DNA of 64,000 nucleotides from Verrucomicrobiaceae bacterium (GTDB lineage: Bacteria > Verrucomicrobiota > Verrucomicrobiia > Verrucomicrobiales > Verrucomicrobiaceae), in assembly GCA_024232965.1 (NCBI GenBank), contig JACKQF010000003.1, positions 186,001 to 250,000 on the forward strand, written 5' to 3'. Shown here piece by piece: positions 36,609 through 45,655 of the stretch (position 1 is the stretch's first letter; the number at the start of each line of letters is the position of its first letter). The notes beneath the pieces are model-generated. The model did no database searches. It saw only the letters and a program-made list of their open reading frames with translations, and was not told where the DNA came from. Position numbers and translations under genes: made by a program.

Positions 36609-37895
36609 ATGTTGAAACCGAGCAATCCTCAGCCTCCATCGTTCCTGCAAATATTGAGGGATATCGTCTTGATTGGTCTTCTCTTGGCGGGGCTAAACGC
36701 TGTCATTTCCCCGGCGGACCGTGGGTGGTTGCTTCAGAACCCGACGCCTTGGTTACTGTTGCCGACCCTTATTGGTTTGAGGTACGGAGTTTGGTCGGGG
36801 TGTGTGTCTGGCGTCCTCACTGCGGGAGGAATGGTTCTAGCGAATATCGGGTCTGGGGAAAAGGACCTTTTGGTGGAATTTGCCGATGCGCATGCGATCA
36901 CGCTCGTTGCCTTGGTCTTGGCTGGATTCATTTGTGGAGAGGCGCGGGAGCTGTCGTGGCGGAAATCAAGAGAGTGGACGGAGAACGGGAAGTGGTTGGA
37001 AAGTGAGAGCAAGCGTTTGCGGGCGGAGAGCCAGTTGGCGAGGCAGGCTAGGCATCAAATTCAGGAACGGTTGGCGATGTGGAATGCGCCGCTAGCCTGC
37101 TTGGACGATGATTTGCGCCGCTTGATTCCGATGCCGGAAACTGAGGTTTACGAGGGCCTTTTGCGGACGCTTTACTCGACCTGTCAGGTGACCTCCTCCG
37201 CCATCTTTCGGAGGAGCGGATCGGAATTGCTCCCTCTAGCATCGCTGCACACCAGCGAACGTTTTAAATCGCCTATGGGCTTGGCGGATCTTCCTATGGC
37301 GGTGCATGCCATCGAAACTGGAGAATTGGTGACGCTAGACGTCGCCGCCGCTGAGTCTGGAGATGCGGCCTGCTTGGCCGTCTTGCCGTGGGATGCGCAT
37401 GACACTCATGGGGTGTTGATCATCGAAGACATGCCAATGTCTGAGTTCACCTGGTCTGTTTTTGAACGGGTGGAACTGATCGTTCGTTGGACATTCATGT
37501 TGAGGGAACTTCGATTGGCAACTGCGGCAGAGCTGCGTTCTGGCGGGTTACTGCCGCAGGGGGATTTCTTGGCGCTGCTGTCTCGGTCGTTGGAGACAGC
37601 TCGTGACCATTTGCTGCCGTCATCCAGTTTGACCCTTCGTCTCGCTGATTCAAAATCCACCACTTTTGGTGAGTTGGTGAAGGCCACGTCAGTGGCAGCG
37701 CCGGAGATTTGCGCGATGACCGCTATGCCTGGAGATGCGGGATTGGTTGTTCTTTTGCCCTTTGCTGGCGATGCCGCGGCGGAGGCAATGGCTCAAGCTG
37801 TCCGTCATTCAATCCCCGATGTTCGTGCTGCGCGTTACACCATCGCTGGCGCTGAACGTCCAGAAGTAATATGGGGGAGGCTTTTGCAAGGATGA
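36609..37895 (+). CDS. pelD: PelD-like membrane regulator of Pel polysaccharide synthesis
   Basis: Protein of 428 aa. Four N-terminal membrane segments (about residues 13-110) are followed by a helical coil (about 115-155), a GAF-like domain (about 170-300) and a degenerate GGDEF-like domain (about 310-428). PelD is the inner-membrane c-di-GMP receptor that switches on the PelDEFG synthase. The inhibitory-site RxxD of PelD should lie a few residues before the degenerate GGDEF turn (here MPGDAG), but the local sequence is APEICAMTAMPGD, with no Arg/Asp pair. The only RxxD (RLAD, about 343-346) lies in the first strand. c-di-GMP control may be lost or changed. It is the first gene of pelDEFG and overlaps pelE by 4 bp. 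Confidence 0.8.
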   Translation: MLKPSNPQPPSFLQILRDIVLIGLLLAGLNAVISPADRGWLLQNPTPWLLLPTLIGLRYGVWSGCVSGVLTAGGMVLANIGSGEKDLLVEFADAHAITLVALVLAGFICGEARELSWRKSREWTENGKWLESESKRLRAESQLARQARHQIQERLAMWNAPLACLDDDLRRLIPMPETEVYEGLLRTLYSTCQVTSSAIFRRSGSELLPLASLHTSERFKSPMGLADLPMAVHAIETGELVTLDVAAAESGDAACLAVLPWDAHDTHGVLIIEDMPMSEFTWSVFERVELIVRWTFMLRELRLATAAELRSGGLLPQGDFLALLSRSLETARDHLLPSSSLTLRLADSKSTTFGELVKATSVAAPEICAMTAMPGDAGLVVLLPFAGDAAAEAMAQAVRHSIPDVRAARYTIAGAERPEVIWGRLLQG

Positions 37896-38590
37896 GCGAC
37901 CACTCCATGCAACTCCTGATCCTGAGCGCCCTTTCATTGGTGCCGTTGGTGATCGTACTGGCTTTGGGGCTGGCCCCCCGCGGGCAGGAGAAGATGCGGA
38001 ATTGGCGGGTGGGTAATCCGCTACATACTGCGGTGCTGCCTGTGGTGCGGCCTGCGTTTTTGGAGCCCCTCGTGAGTCAGCTGCGGGGCATGCACGGTTC
38101 TGAGATGAACGGTTATGCGGTGGGCCTGCGGCATTTGCCAGTGGAGGCTGCGGCACCAGTCTTGCGATATCTCCAGCACTGTGCAGATCCTGCGGTGGAA
38201 CTGTACGCGCAGACCGTGCTACAAGGCGGCAAAGATGTGCTCCAGTCTCTTTGTGGGCGATTGCAGGAGAGTTCTGCGACCTGCTCACAGCGTGGAATGT
38301 GTGCGCTGCTCGAGGTGGGGCTCAGACTGGCGCATCCTGCGCTCTTGCCTTCATCGGAAAAAGCTAGCTGGATCTCTCGTATGGAGGCGAATGCGGAGCA
38401 GGCATTGGCGCGCTTTTCCCAGCCTTCAGTGCGATTGTTGGCGGCCATGGCTCGCGTGTTCATGGCTGCACGCAGACTGGAACACGCCGCAGCTCTGATT
38501 CAGCGTTTGCCGGCGAATAGCCCGGTAAAGCAGGAGCTGTCTCAGGCCTTTGCCTTTGCTTCGCGCCAGCTCCCTGTCCTTGATTCGTGA
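37892..38590 (+). CDS. pelE: PelE-like membrane/TPR protein
   Basis: I take the ATG at 37892, which overlaps the pelD stop as ATGA; an in-frame ATG at 37871 is possible. The 232-aa product has an N-terminal membrane helix (LLILSALSLVPLVIVLALGL) followed by helical repeats with TPR character (AAAPVLRYLQHCADPAVELYA, ARRLEHAAALIQRLP). PelE is the scaffold of the Pel synthase complex. The sequence alone is only weakly diagnostic, and the call rests on order between pelD and pelF and on topology. It is shorter than the Pseudomonas protein, with one rather than two clear membrane helices. Confidence 0.65.
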   Translation: MSDHSMQLLILSALSLVPLVIVLALGLAPRGQEKMRNWRVGNPLHTAVLPVVRPAFLEPLVSQLRGMHGSEMNGYAVGLRHLPVEAAAPVLRYLQHCADPAVELYAQTVLQGGKDVLQSLCGRLQESSATCSQRGMCALLEVGLRLAHPALLPSSEKASWISRMEANAEQALARFSQPSVRLLAAMARVFMAARRLEHAAALIQRLPANSPVKQELSQAFAFASRQLPVLDS

Positions 38591-38597
38591 TCGTTCC

Positions 38598-40148
38598 ATG
38601 GCCCGACGCACTCCAGACTCTGACATTTGCCTGATACTCGAGGGGACCTACCCTTACGTTTCCGGGGGCGTGTCTACCTGGGTGCATCAGATCATCAATG
38701 CGTTTCCGGAGTGGAGATTTTCCATCTTTTTCTTGGGTGCGCAGAAGGATCCGAAGGCGACATACAAATACGAATTGCCCACAAATGTGACCTGCGTGGA
38801 GGAGGTCTATCTCTTCCAGGATGATGGCTTTCGGGTCTCGTTCGGACGCCCAGGCGGTGCGGCTTGGACCGCCTTTTATGCCAATTTGCGGAGGCTCTTT
38901 TTGACGCCTCCGTCTGGCGATGAGCACGATTTCCAGATGTTGAGGGGAATTTTGGATCTGATCTCCCACAACCCGCGAATGTCGTTTGAGACGTTCTGGA
39001 GTCATCGTGAATCCTGGGAAGTGCTGAGAGAGGTCTATGACCGCTACGCTGATGATGAGTCGTTTTTGGACTACTTCTGGACTTGCAAGTTCCTCGTCCA
39101 GCCTTTGTGGAGGCTTGCCCAGGGCATGGCGAAGTTGCCTTCGGCAAAAGTTTATCACACTGCGTGCACGGGTTACGCCGGAATCGCGGCTGCGCTGGCG
39201 GGCGCAAAGACCGATAGACCGGTGATGCTGACTGAGCATGGGATCTATTTGCGGGAACGGATTGCAGACATTTGTAGATCCCGATGGATCCCGGATCCTC
39301 CGATCTCGTTGCCAGGTTTGGATCAACCTTTGAGCAGTTTGCGTCGGCTGTGGATCGGCTTTTTCGATGTGATCGGACGGATGTGCTACAGCCAGTCGAG
39401 CGATATCGTGTCACTGTTTGAGCGCAACGCAGCGGCGCAGCGTCACTTCGGTGCAGTGGCGGAAAAGATCACGATCATTCCGAATGGTATTCAGACAGAA
39501 TCATTCAAAGGGCTCAACGCTGCGCGGTTGGAACGTCGTGCGAAGTCCACGAACGAGAAACCGGTCGTGGGATTTCTGGGGCGAGTAGTGAGCATTAAGG
39601 ACGTGAAGACGCTGTTGCGTACGGCAGCCCGTGTCCGGCAGAGTTTGCCGGGAGTGCAGTTTCTGATCGCCGGGCCGCAGGAGGAGGAACCGGAGTATTT
39701 TGCCGAATGTTGGGATCTGACGGCCCAACTTTCTCTCAATGAATGTGTGCATTACTTGGGGCCAAAGAATCGCAACGACTTCTTGCCGCAGCTCGATTTG
39801 ATGATCCTCACCAGCGTGAGCGAGGGCTTGCCATTCGTGGTCCTGGAGTCGCTTGCTGCGGGCGTGCCGGTCGTCGCGACTGATGTGGGCGCGTGCGCGG
39901 AAATCCTGCTCGGGGCGACAGGGGAAGAGCCTCATTGTGGACCTGCGGGACTCATCGCGGAAGTGGGAAGTGCAGATCAACTGGCTAATGCGTGCTTGGA
40001 ACTATTGACGAATGCACCGTTGTTGGAGCAGTTTTCGGCGAATGGTCGTCGTCGAGTTGAGCTTTTTTATCATGAAAACCGGGTGCTGGGGGACTACCGC
40101 AAACTCTACCAAGCACTAATGGACCAGATGGGTAGCGGCGACACATAA
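38598..40148 (+). CDS. pelF: PelF-type GT4 glycosyltransferase
   Basis: Start at MARRTPDSDICLILEGTYPY (38598), 8 bp after pelE, giving 516 aa. N-terminal GT-B features include YVSGGVSTWVHQ. The C-terminal domain has VVGFLGRVVSIKDVKTLL and the GT4 nucleotide-sugar motif SEGLPFVVLESLAAGVPVV with the double glutamate. PelF is the cytosolic polymerase that uses UDP-sugars to make the Pel polymer, delivered to the PelG channel. Family identity is strong because the N-terminus is characteristic of PelF rather than of general GT4 enzymes. Confidence 0.93.
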   Translation: MARRTPDSDICLILEGTYPYVSGGVSTWVHQIINAFPEWRFSIFFLGAQKDPKATYKYELPTNVTCVEEVYLFQDDGFRVSFGRPGGAAWTAFYANLRRLFLTPPSGDEHDFQMLRGILDLISHNPRMSFETFWSHRESWEVLREVYDRYADDESFLDYFWTCKFLVQPLWRLAQGMAKLPSAKVYHTACTGYAGIAAALAGAKTDRPVMLTEHGIYLRERIADICRSRWIPDPPISLPGLDQPLSSLRRLWIGFFDVIGRMCYSQSSDIVSLFERNAAAQRHFGAVAEKITIIPNGIQTESFKGLNAARLERRAKSTNEKPVVGFLGRVVSIKDVKTLLRTAARVRQSLPGVQFLIAGPQEEEPEYFAECWDLTAQLSLNECVHYLGPKNRNDFLPQLDLMILTSVSEGLPFVVLESLAAGVPVVATDVGACAEILLGATGEEPHCGPAGLIAEVGSADQLANACLELLTNAPLLEQFSANGRRRVELFYHENRVLGDYRKLYQALMDQMGSGDT

Positions 40149-40160
40149 CGAATTCATCTG

Positions 40161-41531
40161 ATGGCAGGAATTGGTTTTCAACTCAGGCGGCTGGCCTCCA
40201 GCGGTACCTTCACGGGAACGATGGGGGCGTATGCGACAGCTGCGGCGATCAGTGCGGGACCGTGGATCATTTCCATCGTTGCCCTGATGTTTCTGACTTG
40301 GCTGTTGGACCGAGTTTTACCCGGGGATGAGATCCGTTTGTTCAGCTCCGCCGTGACCCATGTCTATGCCTTCGCCCTGATCTTCACGGGGCCGATTCAG
40401 ATTATTTTGACTCGATACACCGCAGACCAAGTCTCCTTGCATCGTCCGCAAAATATCTATCCAGCATTCCGTGGCGGGGTAATTTTGACGACCGTCTTCA
40501 CAGCAGTCGGAGGGGGGGTGTTTTTCCTTCGGATGGTGCCAGCACCGGATGGATTTGGCGTGTATGCAGCGGCGCTGCTGGTGCTTGTTGCCTGTGTGTT
40601 CGTTGCTGGGGTATTCCTCAGCGCGTTGCAAAAGTATGAGGGAATCGTTGTGTCTTTCGCGATTGGCTACGGTGTGGGTGTTTGGGCGTCATGGAAACTT
40701 GCCCAACAGCACGGCGTGGCGGGCGCGATGGCTGGTCTGGTGATGGGTCATGCCTTATTGTTTTTGCTTTTGACGATCTGCATCCGTTGGGAGTTGGGGG
40801 CAGGGAAGGGGCCGACTTTTGGGTTTGTGCCGATGTTCTTCAAATTGCCGTCCTTGGCCTTGTGTGGGCTTTTCTACAACCTTGGGATCTGGGTTGATAA
40901 ATTCATGTTCTGGTGGGTCTCCCAAACGAGTGTCCAGGTGAAGGGCGCTCTGTATGCCGCGCCCGATTATGATCTGGCAATTTACTTGAGCTTGCTATCC
41001 ATTGCGCCCGGGATGGCGGTCTTCATTCTGCAGGTGGAGACGGCATTTGCAGAGCGATTCCATGCCTACTTTGAGGCGGTAAATGAGGGGCGCTCATTGC
41101 ATCAAATCCTGCACGCAAAAAATCTGCTGCTGATCAGTCTGCGCGAGGGTTTTGTACGGCTGCTGAAAGTTCAAGGGGTGACGACGTTGATCTTGGTGGT
41201 GTTTGCACATGAATTGACTCACTGGTTTCAGGTGAGCTTTGTACAGGTCGGCATCTTCCGCATCACCCTGTTTGGGGCGTTCTTGCTGGTGGTGTTTTTG
41301 GCCATGCTAACGGTGCTGTTCTACTTCAACGACCGGCGTGGTGCGATGCTGTGCTCTGGCGTGTTCTTGGTGGCCAATGCCGTTCTAAGTGGGGTGACGC
41401 TAATGCAAAACGAGGCCTGGTACGGGTTCGGTTTTGTGACATCGGCAGGACTCGCGCTTTTCATCGCCACAAACCGGGTGAACCATCGTCTGGAGGATTT
41501 GGAGTATTACACCTTCCAAGTGACGGATTGA
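40161..41531 (+). CDS. pelG: PelG-type polysaccharide transporter
   Basis: Protein of 456 aa with about 12 membrane segments, of the MOP/PST flippase type. The N-terminus MAGIGFQLRRLASSG and AISAGPWIISIVAL are characteristic of PelG. It would form the inner-membrane channel for the Pel polymer made by PelF, in complex with PelD and PelE. It is the last gene on this strand, and the next gene is convergent. No pelA (deacetylase/hydrolase), pelB or pelC (outer-membrane export) is present in the window, so modification and export must be encoded elsewhere or by different proteins. Confidence 0.93.
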   Translation: MAGIGFQLRRLASSGTFTGTMGAYATAAAISAGPWIISIVALMFLTWLLDRVLPGDEIRLFSSAVTHVYAFALIFTGPIQIILTRYTADQVSLHRPQNIYPAFRGGVILTTVFTAVGGGVFFLRMVPAPDGFGVYAAALLVLVACVFVAGVFLSALQKYEGIVVSFAIGYGVGVWASWKLAQQHGVAGAMAGLVMGHALLFLLLTICIRWELGAGKGPTFGFVPMFFKLPSLALCGLFYNLGIWVDKFMFWWVSQTSVQVKGALYAAPDYDLAIYLSLLSIAPGMAVFILQVETAFAERFHAYFEAVNEGRSLHQILHAKNLLLISLREGFVRLLKVQGVTTLILVVFAHELTHWFQVSFVQVGIFRITLFGAFLLVVFLAMLTVLFYFNDRRGAMLCSGVFLVANAVLSGVTLMQNEAWYGFGFVTSAGLALFIATNRVNHRLEDLEYYTFQVTD

Positions 41532-41537
41532 GTCCGT

Positions 41538-42725
41538 CTAGAGGGCTTCTTCCAGGATCTCTATCCGTTGTGCTTCGGACAGCGCGACCGGATTGCCTTT
41601 CATGCTGCTGGCTTTGGCTGCGTTGGCGGAGATTTGGGGTAGGTCCTCCGCTTTGACTCCAAGGGATCGCAGCTTTGGAATCTGGAGCTCTCTAGACAAC
41701 TCCTGGAGCCACCTGACGCCGTCCTTTGCCTGTGCGTGGGGATCGTTCGTTAGCCACTGCGCGACCAGCACAAATCGTTGAAGTATTTCCGCGTTTTCGG
41801 ACGAAGCGACGAGTCGGAGATTCATCGCCCAAACAGGGGCTAGCAAAGCAGCGCATACGGCTCCATGGGGAGCGTGGCAGAGTCCGCCGATGGGAGCCGC
41901 AAACCCGTGAACCGCGCCAAGCCCAGCATTGGCGAGCGCTATGCCGCTGCTGAGCGCGGCGTATGCCATTGCCTCTCGCGCAGCAATGTCGCCGCCGTTA
42001 TGATAGGCGGTGGGCAATGCTCTGGCTGCGATGGGGATGGCGCTTGCACAAAGGGCATCGGTCATGGGTTGGGCCTTGAGGGTGACATAGGCCTCCATCA
42101 ATTGAGTCAGCGCATCCATGCCACAAGCTGCGGTCACATCAGGGGGAAGCGTGAGGCTTAGCTCGGGATCAATGATGGCGATGGTGGGAAACATCGATGT
42201 ATGCCTCAGGCTGACCTTGGTGCGATGGGTGACAGAGGTAATGACGGCATTCTTGGTGGCTTCTGCGCCGGTGCCTGCCGTGGTGGGAATGGCGATGAAA
42301 GGGGCGGACGGATGGTCGAGCGGACGTCCTGCGCCAATGACTTCCAGATAGGTGATCAACGGTTCTGGTTGGGGAATCATCGCTGCAATGGCTTTGCCAA
42401 GATCAATCGCAGCGCCTCCGCCAATGGATAGGACAACGCTGGCTTGAATTGCCTTGGCCATGGCTAGGCCTTCTTCAACATCCTCAATGGTGGGTTCTTT
42501 GCTGAGCGAGAAAGTAGCGGTGGTCGCTCCCAGCTCAGCGAGTGCTGAGGCGATGGCCGCGCTTTGTCTCTGCCTGCTACCAGTGACAATCAGGATACGC
42601 TGGCCAAGGGCGTAGCAGACAGTGGCCGCCTCAGCGCTGCGTCCACATCCAAATAGAATTCGTGCAGGGGAACTGTAGTCGAACTGATAGCCGTGACGTT
42701 CCGGGAGACCCTCACTGTGAGTCAT
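41538..42725 (-). CDS. Iron-containing alcohol dehydrogenase family protein
   Basis: Start at MTHSEGLPERHG (42725), overlapping the stop of the upstream beta-helix gene as ATGA; 395 aa. Cofactor motifs are SIGGGAAIDLGKAIA and a GTGAEATKNAVI region. The metal site has GMDALTQLMEAY and GLGAVHGFAAPIGG...CHAPHG. In the classical site the fifth residue of DALTH is a His ligand, and here it is Gln, a variant I recall from a subset of the family. Reaction is reversible NAD(P)-linked oxidation of alcohols or related hydroxy compounds; substrate unknown. The coupling to a secreted beta-helix protein has no obvious metabolic logic. Confidence 0.88.
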   Translation of the reverse strand: MTHSEGLPERHGYQFDYSSPARILFGCGRSAEAATVCYALGQRILIVTGSRQRQSAAIASALAELGATTATFSLSKEPTIEDVEEGLAMAKAIQASVVLSIGGGAAIDLGKAIAAMIPQPEPLITYLEVIGAGRPLDHPSAPFIAIPTTAGTGAEATKNAVITSVTHRTKVSLRHTSMFPTIAIIDPELSLTLPPDVTAACGMDALTQLMEAYVTLKAQPMTDALCASAIPIAARALPTAYHNGGDIAAREAMAYAALSSGIALANAGLGAVHGFAAPIGGLCHAPHGAVCAALLAPVWAMNLRLVASSENAEILQRFVLVAQWLTNDPHAQAKDGVRWLQELSRELQIPKLRSLGVKAEDLPQISANAAKASSMKGNPVALSEAQRIEILEEAL

Positions 42726-44035
42726 GGGGTGGTGGGAAGTTTTAGCTGTGGCTGACTGAAGTTGGAGTCGCGGTCTTGGCCGCTTGCGGCTTTCCACGCA
42801 TGGAACCCGTCCACATCGGTATCCCGCCAGTTATAGTATGCATCTTCTACGCCCGCATCTGAGTAGTGCTGGTTGTCCGACATGGTGTTGGTTCCCGCAC
42901 CTGCATCCACGGTAACGATGGGGGACTCCTTACCTGCCCAAAACACGTTGCCTGTGATGACGTTGTCTTCTGCCCACTGAATCCAAAGCTCGCCGTTCTG
43001 ATCTTTGCGGTGCTGATCATTTCGATAAACGATATTGCCCTCAAACCGGCAATTCTTCACACGGCCTGCTCCTTTTTCATAGCCGCCGAAAACTAGGCCT
43101 GCCTTGTCGTTCATGTACAAAGTGTTTTTGCGGACGGTGATGCCGCTGGTAACCGTCCCGCGATTTTCCGCCCCGATTTCGATCCCCATGTCGCACTGAG
43201 TGACGCTGTTGTTTTCAATCACGATATTCTGACCGCCATCGACGTAGATCCCGGCTGCGTATCCGCCGCCGTAGCTGGAGCGGCAACGATAGACGGTGTT
43301 ACCGCTGCAGACACCGTTCCGCGCGACCTTGCTGCGGTTCTTGTTGACCCAATCCTCACCACCGATGAAATCGATGCCGATATTATTGACATCATGGACG
43401 ATATTTTGAGACACATGAAAGCCATCCACATTTCCATTTAAAACGATGGCCTCGCTTGTCGCTGGGTCGCAGTCAAAGACCTCATTTCCTTGGATCACAA
43501 GATTGCTGATTGCCTCATCGGGCGAGTTGCCGTACACGGTGATGCCCATCGCATCTTTACCTCGGATCTCGTGGATGCGACAGTTGAGGATCTGGATGCC
43601 AGTGCCCGCACCTTCGATACGGACGCCGGATCCGTCTTTCGTCCCGAGAAGATCGCGAATTTCCAGACCGACGATATGGATGTGACTCTGGCTATGGATG
43701 TAAACCATGTGATCACCTTTGGCCTGTTTACCGGTCAAAATTGCGCCAGTTTCGGCCTTTAGGACGATGGGGGCGGTGGCAGTCCCAGAAACCTTGATCT
43801 CGATCTTCTCTGCGTAATTGCCGGCGGCGATATTCAAGGTGTCACCGGGAGTGAGTTGGTTCACGGCGTGCCCAATGGTCCGCCAAGGTGTAGCAGATGA
43901 GCCGTCCTGAGTATCAACGCCGGTTGTCGAAACGTGCTTTTCGGCTCCGTGAATGGCCGCCGTCCACAGGCACACGGCCGCTAGTGCCTTTAGTGTGGTC
44001 CTGGGACCGCGTCGGGGTGGAAGGTTGGTGGCCAT
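42722..44035 (-). CDS. Secreted right-handed beta-helix protein
   Basis: Protein of 437 aa. Signal peptide (LKALAAVCLWTAAIHGAE), then KHVSTTGVDTQDGSSATPWRTI and PGDTLNIAAGNYAEKIEI, the DUF1565/pectate-lyase-like opening. Many Asn-rich turns of a parallel beta-helix follow (GIQILNCRIHEI, NIVIENNSVTQCDMGIEIG, NTLYMNDKAGLVFGG). Such proteins bind or cleave polysaccharides such as pectate or alginate. The catalytic class is not clear. It is translationally coupled to the Fe-ADH. The 122 bp upstream, before the L,D-transpeptidase stop, would hold its promoter. Confidence 0.82.
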   Translation of the reverse strand: MATNLPPRRGPRTTLKALAAVCLWTAAIHGAEKHVSTTGVDTQDGSSATPWRTIGHAVNQLTPGDTLNIAAGNYAEKIEIKVSGTATAPIVLKAETGAILTGKQAKGDHMVYIHSQSHIHIVGLEIRDLLGTKDGSGVRIEGAGTGIQILNCRIHEIRGKDAMGITVYGNSPDEAISNLVIQGNEVFDCDPATSEAIVLNGNVDGFHVSQNIVHDVNNIGIDFIGGEDWVNKNRSKVARNGVCSGNTVYRCRSSYGGGYAAGIYVDGGQNIVIENNSVTQCDMGIEIGAENRGTVTSGITVRKNTLYMNDKAGLVFGGYEKGAGRVKNCRFEGNIVYRNDQHRKDQNGELWIQWAEDNVITGNVFWAGKESPIVTVDAGAGTNTMSDNQHYSDAGVEDAYYNWRDTDVDGFHAWKAASGQDRDSNFSQPQLKLPTTP

Positions 44036-44157
44036 CAGGAATGGTTTAACACAAGAATGGTATTGTTCAAAGGCGGCACACGCGAAAGTGGAGCAATCAA
44101 TGGATCTCCCTTTTGCTAATCCGCATCAACACCGAGACTGTGCGAATAGTTGCAACT

Positions 44158-44910
44158 TTACTGCTGCCCTGTCTCCGAAGGCCCGGATGGCGGTTCAGTC
44201 GGAGGTACTTCAGACGCAGGAATCGCTGGTGGCGCAGAGCTGTTTGGGATTGCCGTGTCCCCAGTTTTAGGTTCGGTCATAGGCTTGGGCCTTGAAGGGC
44301 GCCATACCGGGCCATCGCCGACAATAGTCACAGGGGTGCCAATCCGAACATTAGCAAAGAGGATCGGGGCCATCTCTCGCGGCATCCTGATGCATCCATG
44401 GGAAGCGCGGTGTCCTGGGTTCGGAATCGGCCCTGCGTGCATCCCAATGCCGTCGCCCGTGAGGCGCATCCAAAAGGGCATTCTGGCCCCTTCGAATTTT
44501 CCACCTACGGGGATCTTGTCCCGCCCCATTTTTCCATCGGTCGTCACAACATCGCCATCGCTGTCGTAAATTCGACCCCAAAGATTGGACTTCTTGTCTG
44601 CGGTTTTTTCCTGAATCTTGAATTTTCCGATCGGGGTCGGAAATTTGTAAATCCCTGTCGCGACAGTTGTCCAGCCGACTTCCTTGCCCGCCTTGTAGAT
44701 GGTGGCTCGCTGGGTGTCGAGGTCGATTCTGACTGAGGTCTCTCCAGGAACACCCTCGCCATTCCATTCAAAGAGAGTCGGTGGGGGGACATTCTGCGTA
44801 GCAAGTGGCTGCGGGGGCGCTTGGCGATCTTTTGGTGCAACACACGAGGCAAGCGGCAGCGCAAATGCACCAATTAAAGCTGACCTGATGGAGAGAGATG
44901 GTAGTTGCAC
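44158..44910 (-). CDS. L,D-transpeptidase (YkuD domain) lipoprotein
   Basis: Protein of 250 aa. The N-terminal signal has a lipobox-like LASC (about residues 20-23). The YkuD domain begins RIDLDTQRATIYKAGKEV and contains the active site HAGPIPNP...SHGCIRM with catalytic Cys and His. The C-terminal 35 residues are Pro-rich and disordered. The enzyme makes 3-3 peptidoglycan crosslinks or anchors proteins to peptidoglycan in the periplasm. It lies 76 bp after the HAD gene start on the same strand, so it may be at the end of that transcript. Confidence 0.9.
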   Translation of the reverse strand: MQLPSLSIRSALIGAFALPLASCVAPKDRQAPPQPLATQNVPPPTLFEWNGEGVPGETSVRIDLDTQRATIYKAGKEVGWTTVATGIYKFPTPIGKFKIQEKTADKKSNLWGRIYDSDGDVVTTDGKMGRDKIPVGGKFEGARMPFWMRLTGDGIGMHAGPIPNPGHRASHGCIRMPREMAPILFANVRIGTPVTIVGDGPVWRPSRPKPMTEPKTGDTAIPNSSAPPAIPASEVPPTEPPSGPSETGQQ

Positions 44911-44986
44911 GGTAAGAAAGGGGCAGATGGGAACACGATTGATACGAATCGCATTGGCCTAATGATCGCCGAACTTACGAAGAAAA

Positions 44987-45655
44987 TCAGATTGTCGAGG
45001 AAGGCTCTAAGAGGGCGAGGAGATCATTTGGCGCGGCGATAATGCGCCGCGCACCGTTTTCCACCAACTCTTCGACGCTACGGAAGCCCCAGTTCACCCC
45101 AACTGGGATCATGCCCGAAGACTTTCCAAATTGCATGTCAACGCCAGAGTCACCCACGTAGATGCACTGGTGGGGGAGGATTCCGAGAAGTTGGCAGGCC
45201 TCAATTCCTGCGTCGGGGGCGGGCTTTCTTGCCACGGTTTCTCTCTGCCCAAATACGACAGAGAACTGGATATCGGGGAAGAAGTGGTCGCAGCACAAGC
45301 GGGTAAAAGCGTCCGGCTTGTTGGAGATAACACCGAGCTTCACATCGCGAGCACTGAGGGCCTGCAATAACTCCGGGATACCTGAATATGCGGCGGTCTG
45401 GTCATGCCAACATTCAGCGTATTCCTTGGCGTAAGCAAGGGTGCAGCGATCGATCATCTCCGCTGTCCTCGCGTCAGCAGGAAGGGCTCGTTCGATAAGC
45501 ACGCGCATTCCATCGCCGATGAATTCCGGGAATAGTTCTATTTTCCGAATCGGAAAGCCGTGCGCAGTGAGTGTCCGATTGACCGCGTTTGCGAGATCTG
45601 CGAGGGAATCTATTAGTGTTCCATCCAGATCAAAAATGACCGCTTCAATTATCAC
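44987..45655 (-). CDS. HAD-family phosphatase (phosphoglycolate phosphatase-like)
   Basis: Protein of 222 aa with all HAD motifs: VIFDLDGTLIDSL (motif I), GVISNKP (motif II), the Lys in ARKPAPDAG, and YVGDSGVDM (motif IV). The sequence style is that of Gph, which clears 2-phosphoglycolate, but related enzymes act on other phosphomonoesters. Its start overlaps the stop of the pseudopilin gene as ATGA, an odd pairing that is more likely compaction than function. Confidence 0.88.
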   Translation of the reverse strand: MIIEAVIFDLDGTLIDSLADLANAVNRTLTAHGFPIRKIELFPEFIGDGMRVLIERALPADARTAEMIDRCTLAYAKEYAECWHDQTAAYSGIPELLQALSARDVKLGVISNKPDAFTRLCCDHFFPDIQFSVVFGQRETVARKPAPDAGIEACQLLGILPHQCIYVGDSGVDMQFGKSSGMIPVGVNWGFRSVEELVENGARRIIAAPNDLLALLEPSSTI

